In this document: positions 8,781 through 16,951 of the stretch, in pieces
How the letters are laid out: each line of letters opens with the position of its first letter
Position numbering within the stretch: the stretch's first letter is position 1
Assembly (NCBI RefSeq): GCF_038150125.1
Contig: NZ_JBBVMF010000008.1
Span: 190,029 to 254,028 of the forward strand
Source: SW132 sp038150125
GTDB lineage: Bacteria > Bacteroidota > Rhodothermia > Balneolales > Balneolaceae
Reading direction: 5' to 3'
DNA: 64,000 bases
Program-made: the position numbers and the translations under genes
The notes under the pieces: generated by a model
The model's database searches: none
The model's input: the letters and a program-made list of their open reading frames with translations, nothing else
What the model was told of the DNA's origin: nothing

Positions 8781-9302
8781 TCAGCTTTCGAAGTGTTTTT
8801 TCTCTTTTTTGAAGTCCTCATCGCTGAGTAATCCCTGTTGCCATAATCCCGTCAGGTAGTCAAGTTTATCAAGTGTGCCAGGTGATGGCGGTTCCCTATC
8901 TGGTGTCTTTTCAACATTGTGGAGCTCCTTCACCCGTTTGCGTTCGGTTCTAACCGCTGCCGATATCATATCGGACAGATTTTCGGGATCAGGCTGTCCC
9001 TTCAGCGTCATTTTTCTTGTTTCGGTTGACAATTTTATATCACCGATGCCGAACTTTTTATCCAGCCAGTTTTGCTCTACATCAAGAGTTTTAACATTTG
9101 CCAGGTCAATTTTTTGGGAAATATTCTGATCTTGATATTCAATCTGTCGATCAGTTACGGTGTAGGATATATTCGTCCGGCGGGTATGAACAACCCACAA
9201 AATCGCAATACCGATGCCGAGGACAGGTATAAGTAAGATTCCGAAAAAATATCCCCAGAACCAGCGTTTCCAATGCGGTTTAAGCTCGATAGATTTTGGC
9301 AT
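8781..9302 (-). CDS. Membrane-anchored PH-like protein with C-terminal SHOCT domain
   Basis: About 173 residues if started at ATG 9302; a TTG four codons upstream (9314) is an alternative. Residues about 15-40 form one or two membrane helices (FWGYFFGILLIPVLGIGIAI), followed by a beta-rich bacterial PH-like segment (YTVTDRQIEYQD, IDLANVKTLDVEQ, LSTETRKMTL). The C-terminus carries a short SHOCT motif (LDKLDYLTGLWQQGLLSDEDF), an oligomerisation module found at ends of many bacterial proteins. Function unknown. The downstream side abuts the MITE copy. Confidence 0.7.
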   Translation of the reverse strand: MPKSIELKPHWKRWFWGYFFGILLIPVLGIGIAILWVVHTRRTNISYTVTDRQIEYQDQNISQKIDLANVKTLDVEQNWLDKKFGIGDIKLSTETRKMTLKGQPDPENLSDMISAAVRTERKRVKELHNVEKTPDREPPSPGTLDKLDYLTGLWQQGLLSDEDFKKEKKHFES

Positions 9303-9350
9303 ATCAAAGTTCAATTTAGAAATTTACAAGTACTTGTCACTTCTCTTGCT

Positions 9351-9896
9351 TTAGCGCTCGGGAATCCACGGGGTTTCCTTTTCTCCCCCCTGCAGGTTTT
9401 CATAACGCGCAAGAACAAATAAAAGGTCCGATAACCGGTTCAGGTAAATAATAGCATCTGCGGGAATCTCTTCAGACTCCGACAGCTGAACAGTTTCACG
9501 TTCGGCTCTCCGGCAAACAGTCCGGGCAAAATGAAGAGTCGATCCTGCACCGCCTCCTCCGGGTAGAATAAAGGACTTTAGAGGGGGAAGATCTTCTTCA
9601 AGTGTATCAATCCACTTTTCGAGACCCTCAATTTCGGTATCGCCCACCTGGTCAATCCTTGCTTTTTCAGGATCCGGGGTGGCAAGTGTCGCGCCTACTA
9701 CAAATAAATCGTTTTGAACCTGTGTAAGTATATCTTTGCCATGGTCGGACAACGAGTACGATAGCACCATTCCTATCGTAGAATTCAGCTCATCAACGGT
9801 TCCATAGGCCCTTATTCGAATGTTGCTTTTTTTGGTTTTGGTGCCTCCAAAAAGTGAGGTTTCACCGGCATCGCCTTTTTTAGTATAAATTTTCAT
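9351..9896 (-). CDS. Corrinoid (cob(I)alamin) adenosyltransferase, PduO/MMAB type
   Basis: 181 residues. It transfers the adenosyl group of ATP to cob(I)alamin to form coenzyme B12. Family blocks seen: N-terminal YTKKGDAGETSLFGG, the RAYGTVDELNS helix, FILPGGGGAGSTLHFART, the CRRAERE active-site arginine/glutamate segment, and the YLNRLSDLLFVLAR helix. These define the PduO-type enzymes rather than CobA or EutT. No B12-dependent enzyme or B12 transporter is nearby. Confidence 0.92.
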   Translation of the reverse strand: MKIYTKKGDAGETSLFGGTKTKKSNIRIRAYGTVDELNSTIGMVLSYSLSDHGKDILTQVQNDLFVVGATLATPDPEKARIDQVGDTEIEGLEKWIDTLEEDLPPLKSFILPGGGGAGSTLHFARTVCRRAERETVQLSESEEIPADAIIYLNRLSDLLFVLARYENLQGGEKETPWIPER

Positions 9897-10166
9897 GGAT
9901 TTGTTATTTCAGAAATTTTAGAAATGATTCAGTTCAGGAAACACTCAGATTGGGTGTAATTAAATTTAATATCACCAGATCTTTTTTTCGAAAAATTGGA
10001 TCACATTTGTCCTTACAAGACTTGTAGGATCAACTTACCCTACGCCGCGCACTGGTTATATTGCAAGAGCGATGAAAAAGGTAATATTTCAGAATATCAG
10101 TCTTCTAATGTTTTCTTCTATCGGCAGGGTTTCCAACATTTAAAGCATATCACATCATTCAGTTTT

Positions 10167-10784
10167 CTATGTTAAAATATGGCTGGATGCATTTCCTTTT
10201 TCAATATTCATCAGTAGATGTTGAAGGCCCTTTAAATGTTCTTCGAACACCGGCAACTCTTTTTCGGGACATTCAATAACCAGTTTTACATTTTCAGTGT
10301 ATTCTGATTCAATTTCAAATAGCGTGAATGAATGATAGAGTTTGTCGATGAGTGATTGTTGATCGTAAGGATATGTAATGACGAACCTGCGGGTGGCAAC
10401 GATTGGTTTCAAAATTGATTGATTGATGACAAATTCAGCCGCTTTTCCGTAGGCATCAATTAAACCGCTCTTTCCGAGCTTCGTCCCACCGTAGTATCGC
10501 ACAACTACAACAATTGCATCTACAATATTAGCAGAACGCATGGCATTCAATATGGGCATTCCTGCCGTTCCTGAAGGTTCACCATCATCCTGGCTATGCT
10601 CAGAAATAGACGATGGGTCAACCCGAAAAGCGTAGCAGTGATGGGTAGCCGTGGGGTGTAGGTCTCTTATTTTTGAAAGCCGTATTTCTGCCTCTTCTGT
10701 TGTATCACATGGATTTATAAAGGATAAAAATTTTGATCCTTTGACCCTGTATTCGGCCTGATAATGTTGTGTTACAGTTAGCAA
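10167..10784 (-). CDS. YigZ/IMPACT family protein
   Basis: 205 residues beginning at a TTG codon; no ATG lies upstream in frame. The family core is evident: FLSFINPCDT, HPTATHHCYAFRV, SQDDGEPSGTAGMPIL and VVVVRYYGGTKLGKSGLIDAYG, followed by a C-terminal ferredoxin-like DUF1949-type domain. YigZ/IMPACT proteins are conserved and linked by homology to translation regulation (yeast YIH1, mammalian IMPACT), but the bacterial role is not established. Confidence 0.88.
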   Translation of the reverse strand: MLTVTQHYQAEYRVKGSKFLSFINPCDTTEEAEIRLSKIRDLHPTATHHCYAFRVDPSSISEHSQDDGEPSGTAGMPILNAMRSANIVDAIVVVVRYYGGTKLGKSGLIDAYGKAAEFVINQSILKPIVATRRFVITYPYDQQSLIDKLYHSFTLFEIESEYTENVKLVIECPEKELPVFEEHLKGLQHLLMNIEKGNASSHILT

Positions 10785-10991
10785 TATAAATCAGTTTTAC
10801 ATGTTAATTAATAACTTAATGTAGATAGATTCTTAATAAGGTGTTGCCTCTGAAAGAAAGCGCTTCATCCTTGCCTTTTAGCTTAAATAAGTTGACTTTT
10901 ACTGACTTAAACATGGAACCAAACTACGTAGTAGATCGTTAAGTCTCCAATCGAATATAAGTACTGCGTGTAGCAAAATTTTAATATATAT

Positions 10992-11696
10992 ATGCCATCA
11001 CTTTTAAAAGCAGCATCATCCCAAGTTGGTCGAAAATTTTTAACCGGTCTGACCGGTATTTTCCTATTCATTTTTGTCGTTTTTCATCTTAGCGGAAACC
11101 TCGCAATTTTTGGTGATGTGGATGCTATGAATCGCTATTCCATGTTTCTTCATGATTTGGGGCCTCTGCTTTGGATTGCTCGTATTGGTTTACTGGCCGT
11201 GTTTTTAATCCACACATATATCGGAATTTCAATCTGGATACTAAAACGAAGAGCACGCCCACAGAAATATGAAGTCTACAGTAGCAAAGGTGGACCATCA
11301 AGGCAAAGTTTAAGTTCGCGAAGTATGGCTTTTACCGGGGTTGTGCTTCTCATATTTGTGGTCATACATATTGATACATTCGCTTTGGGAGATACTGGTA
11401 CAGTGATGATCGACGGTCAACAGACTCACGACATCAAATCTCTCGTCATTGAAACATTTCAAGGCCCTTATTACGCCTTTGGGTACACTTTTGTGATGCT
11501 TTTATTGGGTGTTCACCTGGGGCACGGTATCTGGAGTTCCTTCACATCGCTTACAGTTAAAAGTAAAAAAGCATCAGCTATCATCTACTCAATTGGAATA
11601 ATATTTGCAATTCTGATGGCCGTTGGATTTCTATTCATTCCAATGTATATCTACTTCGGCGGCGGTTGTGAAGCGTCTCTTATTCAATGCCGGTAA
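10992..11696 (+). CDS. sdhC: Succinate dehydrogenase/fumarate reductase cytochrome b subunit (b558 family)
   Basis: 234 residues with five membrane helices, the single large diheme cytochrome b subunit of class B succinate:menaquinone oxidoreductases. Candidate heme-ligand histidines are visible in FVVFHLSGNL, in FLIHTYIG, in VVIHIDTF and in LLGVHLGHG. It anchors SdhAB and exchanges electrons with menaquinone. First gene of an sdhCAB operon: 31 bp to sdhA. The 200 bp upstream, AT-rich and gene-free, presumably hold the promoter. Confidence 0.9.
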   Translation: MPSLLKAASSQVGRKFLTGLTGIFLFIFVVFHLSGNLAIFGDVDAMNRYSMFLHDLGPLLWIARIGLLAVFLIHTYIGISIWILKRRARPQKYEVYSSKGGPSRQSLSSRSMAFTGVVLLIFVVIHIDTFALGDTGTVMIDGQQTHDIKSLVIETFQGPYYAFGYTFVMLLLGVHLGHGIWSSFTSLTVKSKKASAIIYSIGIIFAILMAVGFLFIPMYIYFGGGCEASLIQCR

Positions 11697-11727
11697 TCTA
11701 TTTTTAATCGAAAAAGTCTGACCCATT

Positions 11728-13647
11728 ATGAAATTAGAATCAAACGTTCCCTCCGGTCCTCTTGAAGAGAAATGGAGCCGGCATTTGAAAGATTTGAAAC
11801 TCGTCGCACCCAATAACAAAAGAAAGTATAAAGTTATAGTTGTGGGAACCGGCCTTGCCGGCGCTTCGGCAGCTTCAAGCCTTGCCGAACTTGGTTATGA
11901 AGTGTCTACGTTTTGCATCCAGGATTCTGCCCGTCGGGCACACAGTATTGCCGCCCAGGGTGGGATTAACGCAGCCAAAAATTACCCTAACGATGGTGAT
12001 AGCGTATGGCGGCTATTTTATGATACAATCAAAGGTGGTGATTACAGGAGCCGTGAGGCCAATGTATATCGCCTTGCTCAAAATTCAAATAGCATTATTG
12101 ATCAGGCCGTAGCACAGGGCGTTCCGTTTGCACGTGAGTATGGCGGACTGCTCGATAACCGCTCGTTTGGAGGTGCCCAGGTCTCGAGAACCTTTTATGC
12201 ACGTGGGCAGACAGGTCAGCAGCTTTTGCTTGGTGCTTACCAATCAATGATGCGCCAGGTGCATGCCGGAAACATCAAAAATTACCCACGCCACGAAATG
12301 CTTGACCTGGTTGTGATTGACGGGAAAGCGCGTGGTATCATTACACGAAATCTTGTTGATGGATCCATTAACCGATGGCAGGCGGATGCAGTCGTGCTCT
12401 GTACCGGTGGCTATGGCAATGTCTTTTACCTTTCTACAAACGCAAAAAATTCAAACGTAACTGCCGCCTGGAGATGCCATAAGCGTGGAGCTGCTTTTGC
12501 AAATCCATGTATGGTTCAAATTCACCCGACTTGTATTCCGGTCAGTGGCGACTACCAGTCGAAGCTGACGCTGATGAGTGAAAGTTTACGGAATGACGGA
12601 CGTGTATGGGTTCCGCGTGATCCTGAGGATAGCCGCAAGCCAAATGATATTCCAGAAGAGGACCGGTACTATTATCTCGAGGAGAAGTATCCCAGTTTTG
12701 GTAATCTTGTGCCTCGTGATGTGGCATCGAGAAATGCAAAAATGGTGACTGATGACGGCATGGGAGTCGGTGAAACCGGCCTGGCTGTCTACCTTGATTT
12801 CAGGGATGCGATCAAACGGGAAGGAAAAGAGGCTATAGCCGCTAAATACGGTAATCTGTTTGATATGTATCAAAATATCACGGATGACAATCCTTATGAA
12901 ACCCCGATGAGAATTTTCCCGGCTGTTCACTATACAATGGGTGGCCTTTGGGTTGATTACAACTTAATGAGCAACATTCCGGGGCTGTTTGTCGCTGGTG
13001 AAGCCAATTTTTCCGATCACGGCGCTAACCGTCTTGGAGCCAGTGCCCTCATGCAGGGTTTATCTGACGGATATTTCATTGTGCCATACACCATTGGAAA
13101 TTATCTCGCTGATGTGGACCTAACGAAAGTCACAACTGAGCATGATGCATTCTCTGAGGCAGCCAGTTCATCATCGGAAACTCTCGATAAGCTGCTGTCC
13201 GTCAACGGTGATAAAACCGTTGTGGAGTTCCACCGGGAACTTGGAAAAATCATGTGGGACAAGGTTGGCATCAGCCGAAGTAAAGAAGGCCTTGAAGAAG
13301 CGATTGAAGAAATACGTGCGCTTCGTGATGAGTTCTATGAGAACGTACGAGTTCCGGGTGATGCAACGTATTACAATAAATATCTCGAATTTGCCCATCG
13401 CGTGGCAGATTTCTTCGAACTCGCTGAGTTGATGGCGGTTGATGCTCTCGACAGAGACGAATCGTGTGGATGTCACTTGCGTGAAGAGTACCAGACCGAG
13501 GAGGGCGAAGCTCTGAGAAACGATGATGAATTCTCCTATGTATCTGCCTGGGAATATGGCGGAGTAAATGGGAAACTAAATACGACGCTCCATAAAGAGC
13601 CCCTCGAATTTGAGTTTGTGGAATTGAAACAAAGAAGTTACAAATAA
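11728..13647 (+). CDS. sdhA: Succinate dehydrogenase/fumarate reductase flavoprotein subunit
   Basis: 639 residues. The Rossmann FAD site VVGTGLAGASAASSLAELGY is followed by AHSIAAQGGINAAKNY, whose His normally carries covalent FAD. Substrate-site elements include the HPTCIP segment and GASALMQGLSDG, and the C-terminal helical domain holds the FAHRVADFFELAELM segment. Length and motifs match the Bacteroidota/epsilon-type SdhA that pairs with a b558 cytochrome. It oxidises succinate to fumarate on the cytoplasmic face; direction in vivo cannot be read from sequence. Confidence 0.94.
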   Translation: MKLESNVPSGPLEEKWSRHLKDLKLVAPNNKRKYKVIVVGTGLAGASAASSLAELGYEVSTFCIQDSARRAHSIAAQGGINAAKNYPNDGDSVWRLFYDTIKGGDYRSREANVYRLAQNSNSIIDQAVAQGVPFAREYGGLLDNRSFGGAQVSRTFYARGQTGQQLLLGAYQSMMRQVHAGNIKNYPRHEMLDLVVIDGKARGIITRNLVDGSINRWQADAVVLCTGGYGNVFYLSTNAKNSNVTAAWRCHKRGAAFANPCMVQIHPTCIPVSGDYQSKLTLMSESLRNDGRVWVPRDPEDSRKPNDIPEEDRYYYLEEKYPSFGNLVPRDVASRNAKMVTDDGMGVGETGLAVYLDFRDAIKREGKEAIAAKYGNLFDMYQNITDDNPYETPMRIFPAVHYTMGGLWVDYNLMSNIPGLFVAGEANFSDHGANRLGASALMQGLSDGYFIVPYTIGNYLADVDLTKVTTEHDAFSEAASSSSETLDKLLSVNGDKTVVEFHRELGKIMWDKVGISRSKEGLEEAIEEIRALRDEFYENVRVPGDATYYNKYLEFAHRVADFFELAELMAVDALDRDESCGCHLREEYQTEEGEALRNDDEFSYVSAWEYGGVNGKLNTTLHKEPLEFEFVELKQRSYK

Positions 13648-13656
13648 GGATATCCT

Positions 13657-14403
13657 ATGAGTGAGATGACCATCAATTTGAAAATTTGGCGCCAGAAGAA
13701 CGCTAAAGCTGAGGGTAAGTTTCAGGATTACAAGCTAAATGGCGTAAGTGAGCACATGTCGTTTCTCGAAATGCTCGACGTTCTTAACGAAAACCTGATC
13801 AAAGAGGGCAAAGATCCGGTCGAGTTCGACTATGACTGTCGCGAAGGTATATGCGGGTCTTGTAACCTTGTGATTAATGGCCGTGCCCATGGCCCGAAAC
13901 ACATGACGGCGGCCTGCCAGCTCCATATGCGGAATTATAGCGATGGTGATACAATTGTTGTTGAACCTCCCAGAGCCAAAGCGTTTCCCATTGTAAGAGA
14001 TTTGGTTGTTGACCGGTCTGCATTTGACCGCATCATAGAAGCGGGCGGGTACGTTTCCGTTAAAACCGGTGCTGCACCCGAAGCTAACCTGATCCCTGTC
14101 GAAAAAGATACAGCAGACGAGGCGTTTGATTACGCTACCTGTATTGGATGTGGCGCCTGTGTTGCTGCGTGTCCGAATTCATCAGCCTCGCTGTTTACCG
14201 GTGCCAAGCTTGCGCATCTTAACAGTCTTCCCCAAGGAAAACCGGAGCGCGACAAACGGTCGATCGCAATGGTTGAGCAGATGGAAGCAGAAGGGTTTGG
14301 CGACTGCTCAAATCATGCCGAGTGTGAGGCTGTTTGCCCGGTTGGTATCAGTATTTCAGCGATTGCAGAGATGCGTCGCGACTATATGAAAGCTATGTTT
14401 TGA
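13657..14403 (+). CDS. sdhB: Succinate dehydrogenase/fumarate reductase iron-sulfur subunit
   Basis: 248 residues, 9 bp after sdhA. The N-terminal ferredoxin domain binds 2Fe-2S through CREGICGSCNL and a downstream Cys in TAACQLH. The C-terminal domain has CIGCGACVAACPN and CSNHAECEAVCPVGIS for the 4Fe-4S and 3Fe-4S clusters. It relays electrons from FAD to the cytochrome b quinone site. A strong stem-loop terminator follows the stop. Confidence 0.95.
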   Translation: MSEMTINLKIWRQKNAKAEGKFQDYKLNGVSEHMSFLEMLDVLNENLIKEGKDPVEFDYDCREGICGSCNLVINGRAHGPKHMTAACQLHMRNYSDGDTIVVEPPRAKAFPIVRDLVVDRSAFDRIIEAGGYVSVKTGAAPEANLIPVEKDTADEAFDYATCIGCGACVAACPNSSASLFTGAKLAHLNSLPQGKPERDKRSIAMVEQMEAEGFGDCSNHAECEAVCPVGISISAIAEMRRDYMKAMF

Positions 14404-14435
14404 TTTATTAAAGCTCTCTTTCATACAAAAAAATC

Positions 14436-14474
14436 AAAAAAGGTGTGGGATCTTATCTCATGCCTTTTTTTATT
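14436..14474 (+). terminator. Rho-independent terminator after sdhCAB
   Basis: A 16-bp stem with three G-T wobbles: AAAAAAGGTGTGGGAT pairs with ATCTCATGCCTTTTTT around a 3-base loop, with a T-run at the 3' end. It starts 33 bp after the sdhB stop and could act in both directions because the 5' arm is A-rich. Confidence 0.8.
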
Positions 14475-14513
14475 GTTAATATTCAATTCCTTGGTGAGAT
14501 ATTCTAATCAAGG

Positions 14514-14631
14514 AACCCTCCAAGAGTTTTTCCCGATGGGTTCGCTTTTCGAGAACTCTTAGAGGGTTATACTTAGATTTTCTCAGATCCATTTTCGCAG
14601 ACCTCCAAGGTTTTCAAAACCCAGGAGGTCT
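14514..14631. repeat. Two adjacent palindromic intergenic repeats
   Basis: The first palindrome has 15-base arms AACCCTCCAAGAGTT (14514-14528) and AACTCTTAGAGGGTT (14554-14568), one mismatch. The second, 14599-14631, pairs AGACCTCC plus GGTTTT with the mirrored AAAACC plus GGAGGTCT. The second belongs to the same type as the hairpin at 39969-40001 (AGACCT...AGGTCT). Both lie between the sdh terminator and recQ. They are probably dispersed repeats; some could also act as terminators. Confidence 0.6.
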
Positions 14632-14646
14632 TATTAATCAGAACAG

Positions 14647-16599
14647 ATGAAGAGCATGAATAAGCTTACGCTTGAAAATGCAAGAAAAAAGCTACAAGAG
14701 GTTTGGGGATACCCATCATTTCGACCGGGCCAGGAAGAGGTGATTTCTAATGTTCTACAAGGACAGGATACACTTGTACTTTTTCCTACAGGTGGCGGGA
14801 AATCGTTGTGTTATCAAGTGCCATCTCTCCTTTTTGAGGGAATGACACTTGTGATTTCCCCGCTTGTGGCACTGATGCAAGACCAGGTAGATCAACTAAA
14901 AAAGCTTGGCATTCGAGCCACATTCATCAACAGTACGCTGCCTGGTTATGAAACGGAACAGCGTATGGTAAATGCCCGAAATGGCATGTATCGCCTTCTG
15001 TATGTAGCTCCGGAGCGGCTGGCAACGGACATGTGGAAACACCAGATGCCGCAGTTTAACATCTCCCTGGTGGCCGTAGATGAAGCGCACTGTATATCCG
15101 AGTGGGGGCACAGCTTCAGGCCCAGCTACAGAACTATTCGAGAGGAACTGCGTGATCTGCCTGATTCCACCCGCTGGATTGCACTCACGGCTACGGCAAC
15201 TCCGGAAGTGAAGGAGGATATTCAGACCAATCTTGAGTTTAGCGATCCAACGATTGTTGCCGGCGGTTTTGGGCGTGACAATCTGAAATGGTGGGTAAAC
15301 GAAACGCCTCAAAAGCAGAAAATGCTGATGAATGCGGTAACAAAAGCATCAAAAAAGGGGAGTGGCATTGTCTATTGCAGTACCCGGCGGGATTGTGAAC
15401 AGTGGGCCGGCCGTTTCAGGAGGGAAGGCATCAATTCGGAAGCGTATCACGCCGGATTGCAAAGTAAAACCAGGGAGAAAATTCAGACAGACTGGATCGA
15501 AGGAAAGACAGACGTCGTGGTGTCTACGAATGCATTCGGGATGGGGATTGATAAACCCGATTGTCGGTTTGTGGTCCATGAAACAATGCCGATATCGCTT
15601 GAATCTTACTACCAGGAAGCGGGCCGGGCGGGACGCGATGGCCAGGAAAGTTTTCCTGTATTAATTTACAAAAAAGGCGACGCGGAGCGCGCGGAGAAGC
15701 GAATCAGGCGGGGATATCCTGATTACGAGACTCTTAAAAAAGTGTACAACGGAATCTGTGATGAGCTGGATCTGGCGGTTGGAAGTGAGATGGAAACGGC
15801 TGAACCTATCGATTACAAAAAAATTGGTAAGAGAACCGGCCTTAAGGAATCACAGATTTCAGTATCGGTACGTGTACTTGAGCGGCTTGAGGTTTTGGAA
15901 AAAACAGAACTGTATGAATCAAAAATTGGCGTTCACTTTACCGCCGGAAAACATTACATCCGAAGTTTAATACAAGAATCAAGCTCCAAAAAAATGCAGT
16001 TTCTTGATCTTCTATTTCGGCAGTTCGGAGCTGAATCGTTCAATAAAATGCATTTCATTGATGAATCATATATTTGTGAAAAACTGAAGGTCACCTCTCG
16101 ACAGCTCGAAAAGGCTCTGCAGGTCTTTGCAAGCCAGGATCAAATTCTTGAATACGCAAAGCGAGGTGAACAGCCGTTGATTCGGCTGATGGAATCCCGG
16201 ATGGGAAAATTGGAGATCGACCACGAATCTGCCTACCACTACAGGGATGTTCTGCTTTCGAAGCTGGGCTACATGACGCAGTACATTGAAACCGACGGAT
16301 GCCGGGAACAGTTTTTGAGAACTTATTTCGGTGAGACGGGAACAGGCCGGTGCGGCCACTGTGATAACTGTCTCAGGTCGGCAGGCAGTGATAATGTGAT
16401 GTTGGGGCAGCAAGAAATCGATAAAATAGAAGCCCTATTGGCAGATGGAGATAAAACAGTAGGCGAACTGAAAAAGGGCTCAGGGCTTTCAGGTAAACAG
16501 GTCAGCCGGATACTTAAGCTGCTCTCCAGGGAAGACCAGCTGATTAAAGTTGAGGAAGATGGTGTACGTTTTGGGCTTAAGAATAAAGGAGAGGAATAG
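14647..16599 (+). CDS. recQ: ATP-dependent DNA helicase RecQ
   Basis: 650 residues. Superfamily 2 helicase, 3'-5' unwinding in recombination and repair. Motif 0 FRPGQEEVI, Walker A PTGGGKSLCYQ, DEAHCISEWGHSFRPSYR (Walker B and aromatic-rich loop), TATATPEV, the STNAFGMGIDKP segment and QEAGRAGRDG are all present. The RecQ zinc-binding region follows, with C-terminal cysteines in the GRCGHCDNC segment. The C-terminal tail after about residue 590 looks like a small helix-turn-helix (VGELKKGSGLSGKQVSRIL) rather than a clear HRDC domain. ATG at 14647 and an in-frame ATG 9 bases later are both possible starts. Confidence 0.93.
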   Translation: MKSMNKLTLENARKKLQEVWGYPSFRPGQEEVISNVLQGQDTLVLFPTGGGKSLCYQVPSLLFEGMTLVISPLVALMQDQVDQLKKLGIRATFINSTLPGYETEQRMVNARNGMYRLLYVAPERLATDMWKHQMPQFNISLVAVDEAHCISEWGHSFRPSYRTIREELRDLPDSTRWIALTATATPEVKEDIQTNLEFSDPTIVAGGFGRDNLKWWVNETPQKQKMLMNAVTKASKKGSGIVYCSTRRDCEQWAGRFRREGINSEAYHAGLQSKTREKIQTDWIEGKTDVVVSTNAFGMGIDKPDCRFVVHETMPISLESYYQEAGRAGRDGQESFPVLIYKKGDAERAEKRIRRGYPDYETLKKVYNGICDELDLAVGSEMETAEPIDYKKIGKRTGLKESQISVSVRVLERLEVLEKTELYESKIGVHFTAGKHYIRSLIQESSSKKMQFLDLLFRQFGAESFNKMHFIDESYICEKLKVTSRQLEKALQVFASQDQILEYAKRGEQPLIRLMESRMGKLEIDHESAYHYRDVLLSKLGYMTQYIETDGCREQFLRTYFGETGTGRCGHCDNCLRSAGSDNVMLGQQEIDKIEALLADGDKTVGELKKGSGLSGKQVSRILKLLSREDQLIKVEEDGVRFGLKNKGEE

Positions 16600-16613
16600 G
16601 TTTAAACGATTAA

Positions 16614-16806
16614 ACCTGAGTTCGATTATAAATCAGGGTAAAAAAACACTACCCTCTTGTGTAAGGAGGGGCCAGAGGCGATCGCCATATAGTTTTTTAA
16701 GTTCAACTTAGCCTCAAAAACTCCTTTTCAACCACCCCTAAATCTCTCCTTGAAAAGGAGGGGACTTTTTGACCTCAAAAAAGGTCAATATTAATCGAAC
16801 TCAGGT
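16614..16806 (-). repeat. MITE-like inverted-repeat element, copy 2, with perfect 15-bp ends
   Basis: 193 bp bounded by ACCTGAGTTCGATTA (16614-16628) and its exact reverse complement (16792-16806). The pentamer ATTAA lies immediately outside both ends (16609-16613 and 16807-16811), consistent with a 5-bp target duplication. The interior matches copy 1 (8565-8773) in the opposite orientation. It encodes no protein. The rest of the gap to 16951 holds a degenerate CCTGTTAGGTTT / AAACCTGACAGG inverted repeat and nothing else I can identify. Confidence 0.8.
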
Positions 16807-16951
16807 ATTAAAGTAGTGTTTAATCAGCGTTAAAATCTTGGGAAACCTGTTAGGTTTCTTTGAGGTCTGAACCCATAGCAAATCTTTTATACTTCAAACC
16901 TGACAGGATTAGAGGTGGTGTAGATCATTTAGATAGATACCCCAATCATAC

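Noticed and set aside
8592..8831. 79-codon open frame
   Set aside because: It runs through the MITE copy and into the antisense of the SHOCT gene; no domain, no ribosome-binding site.
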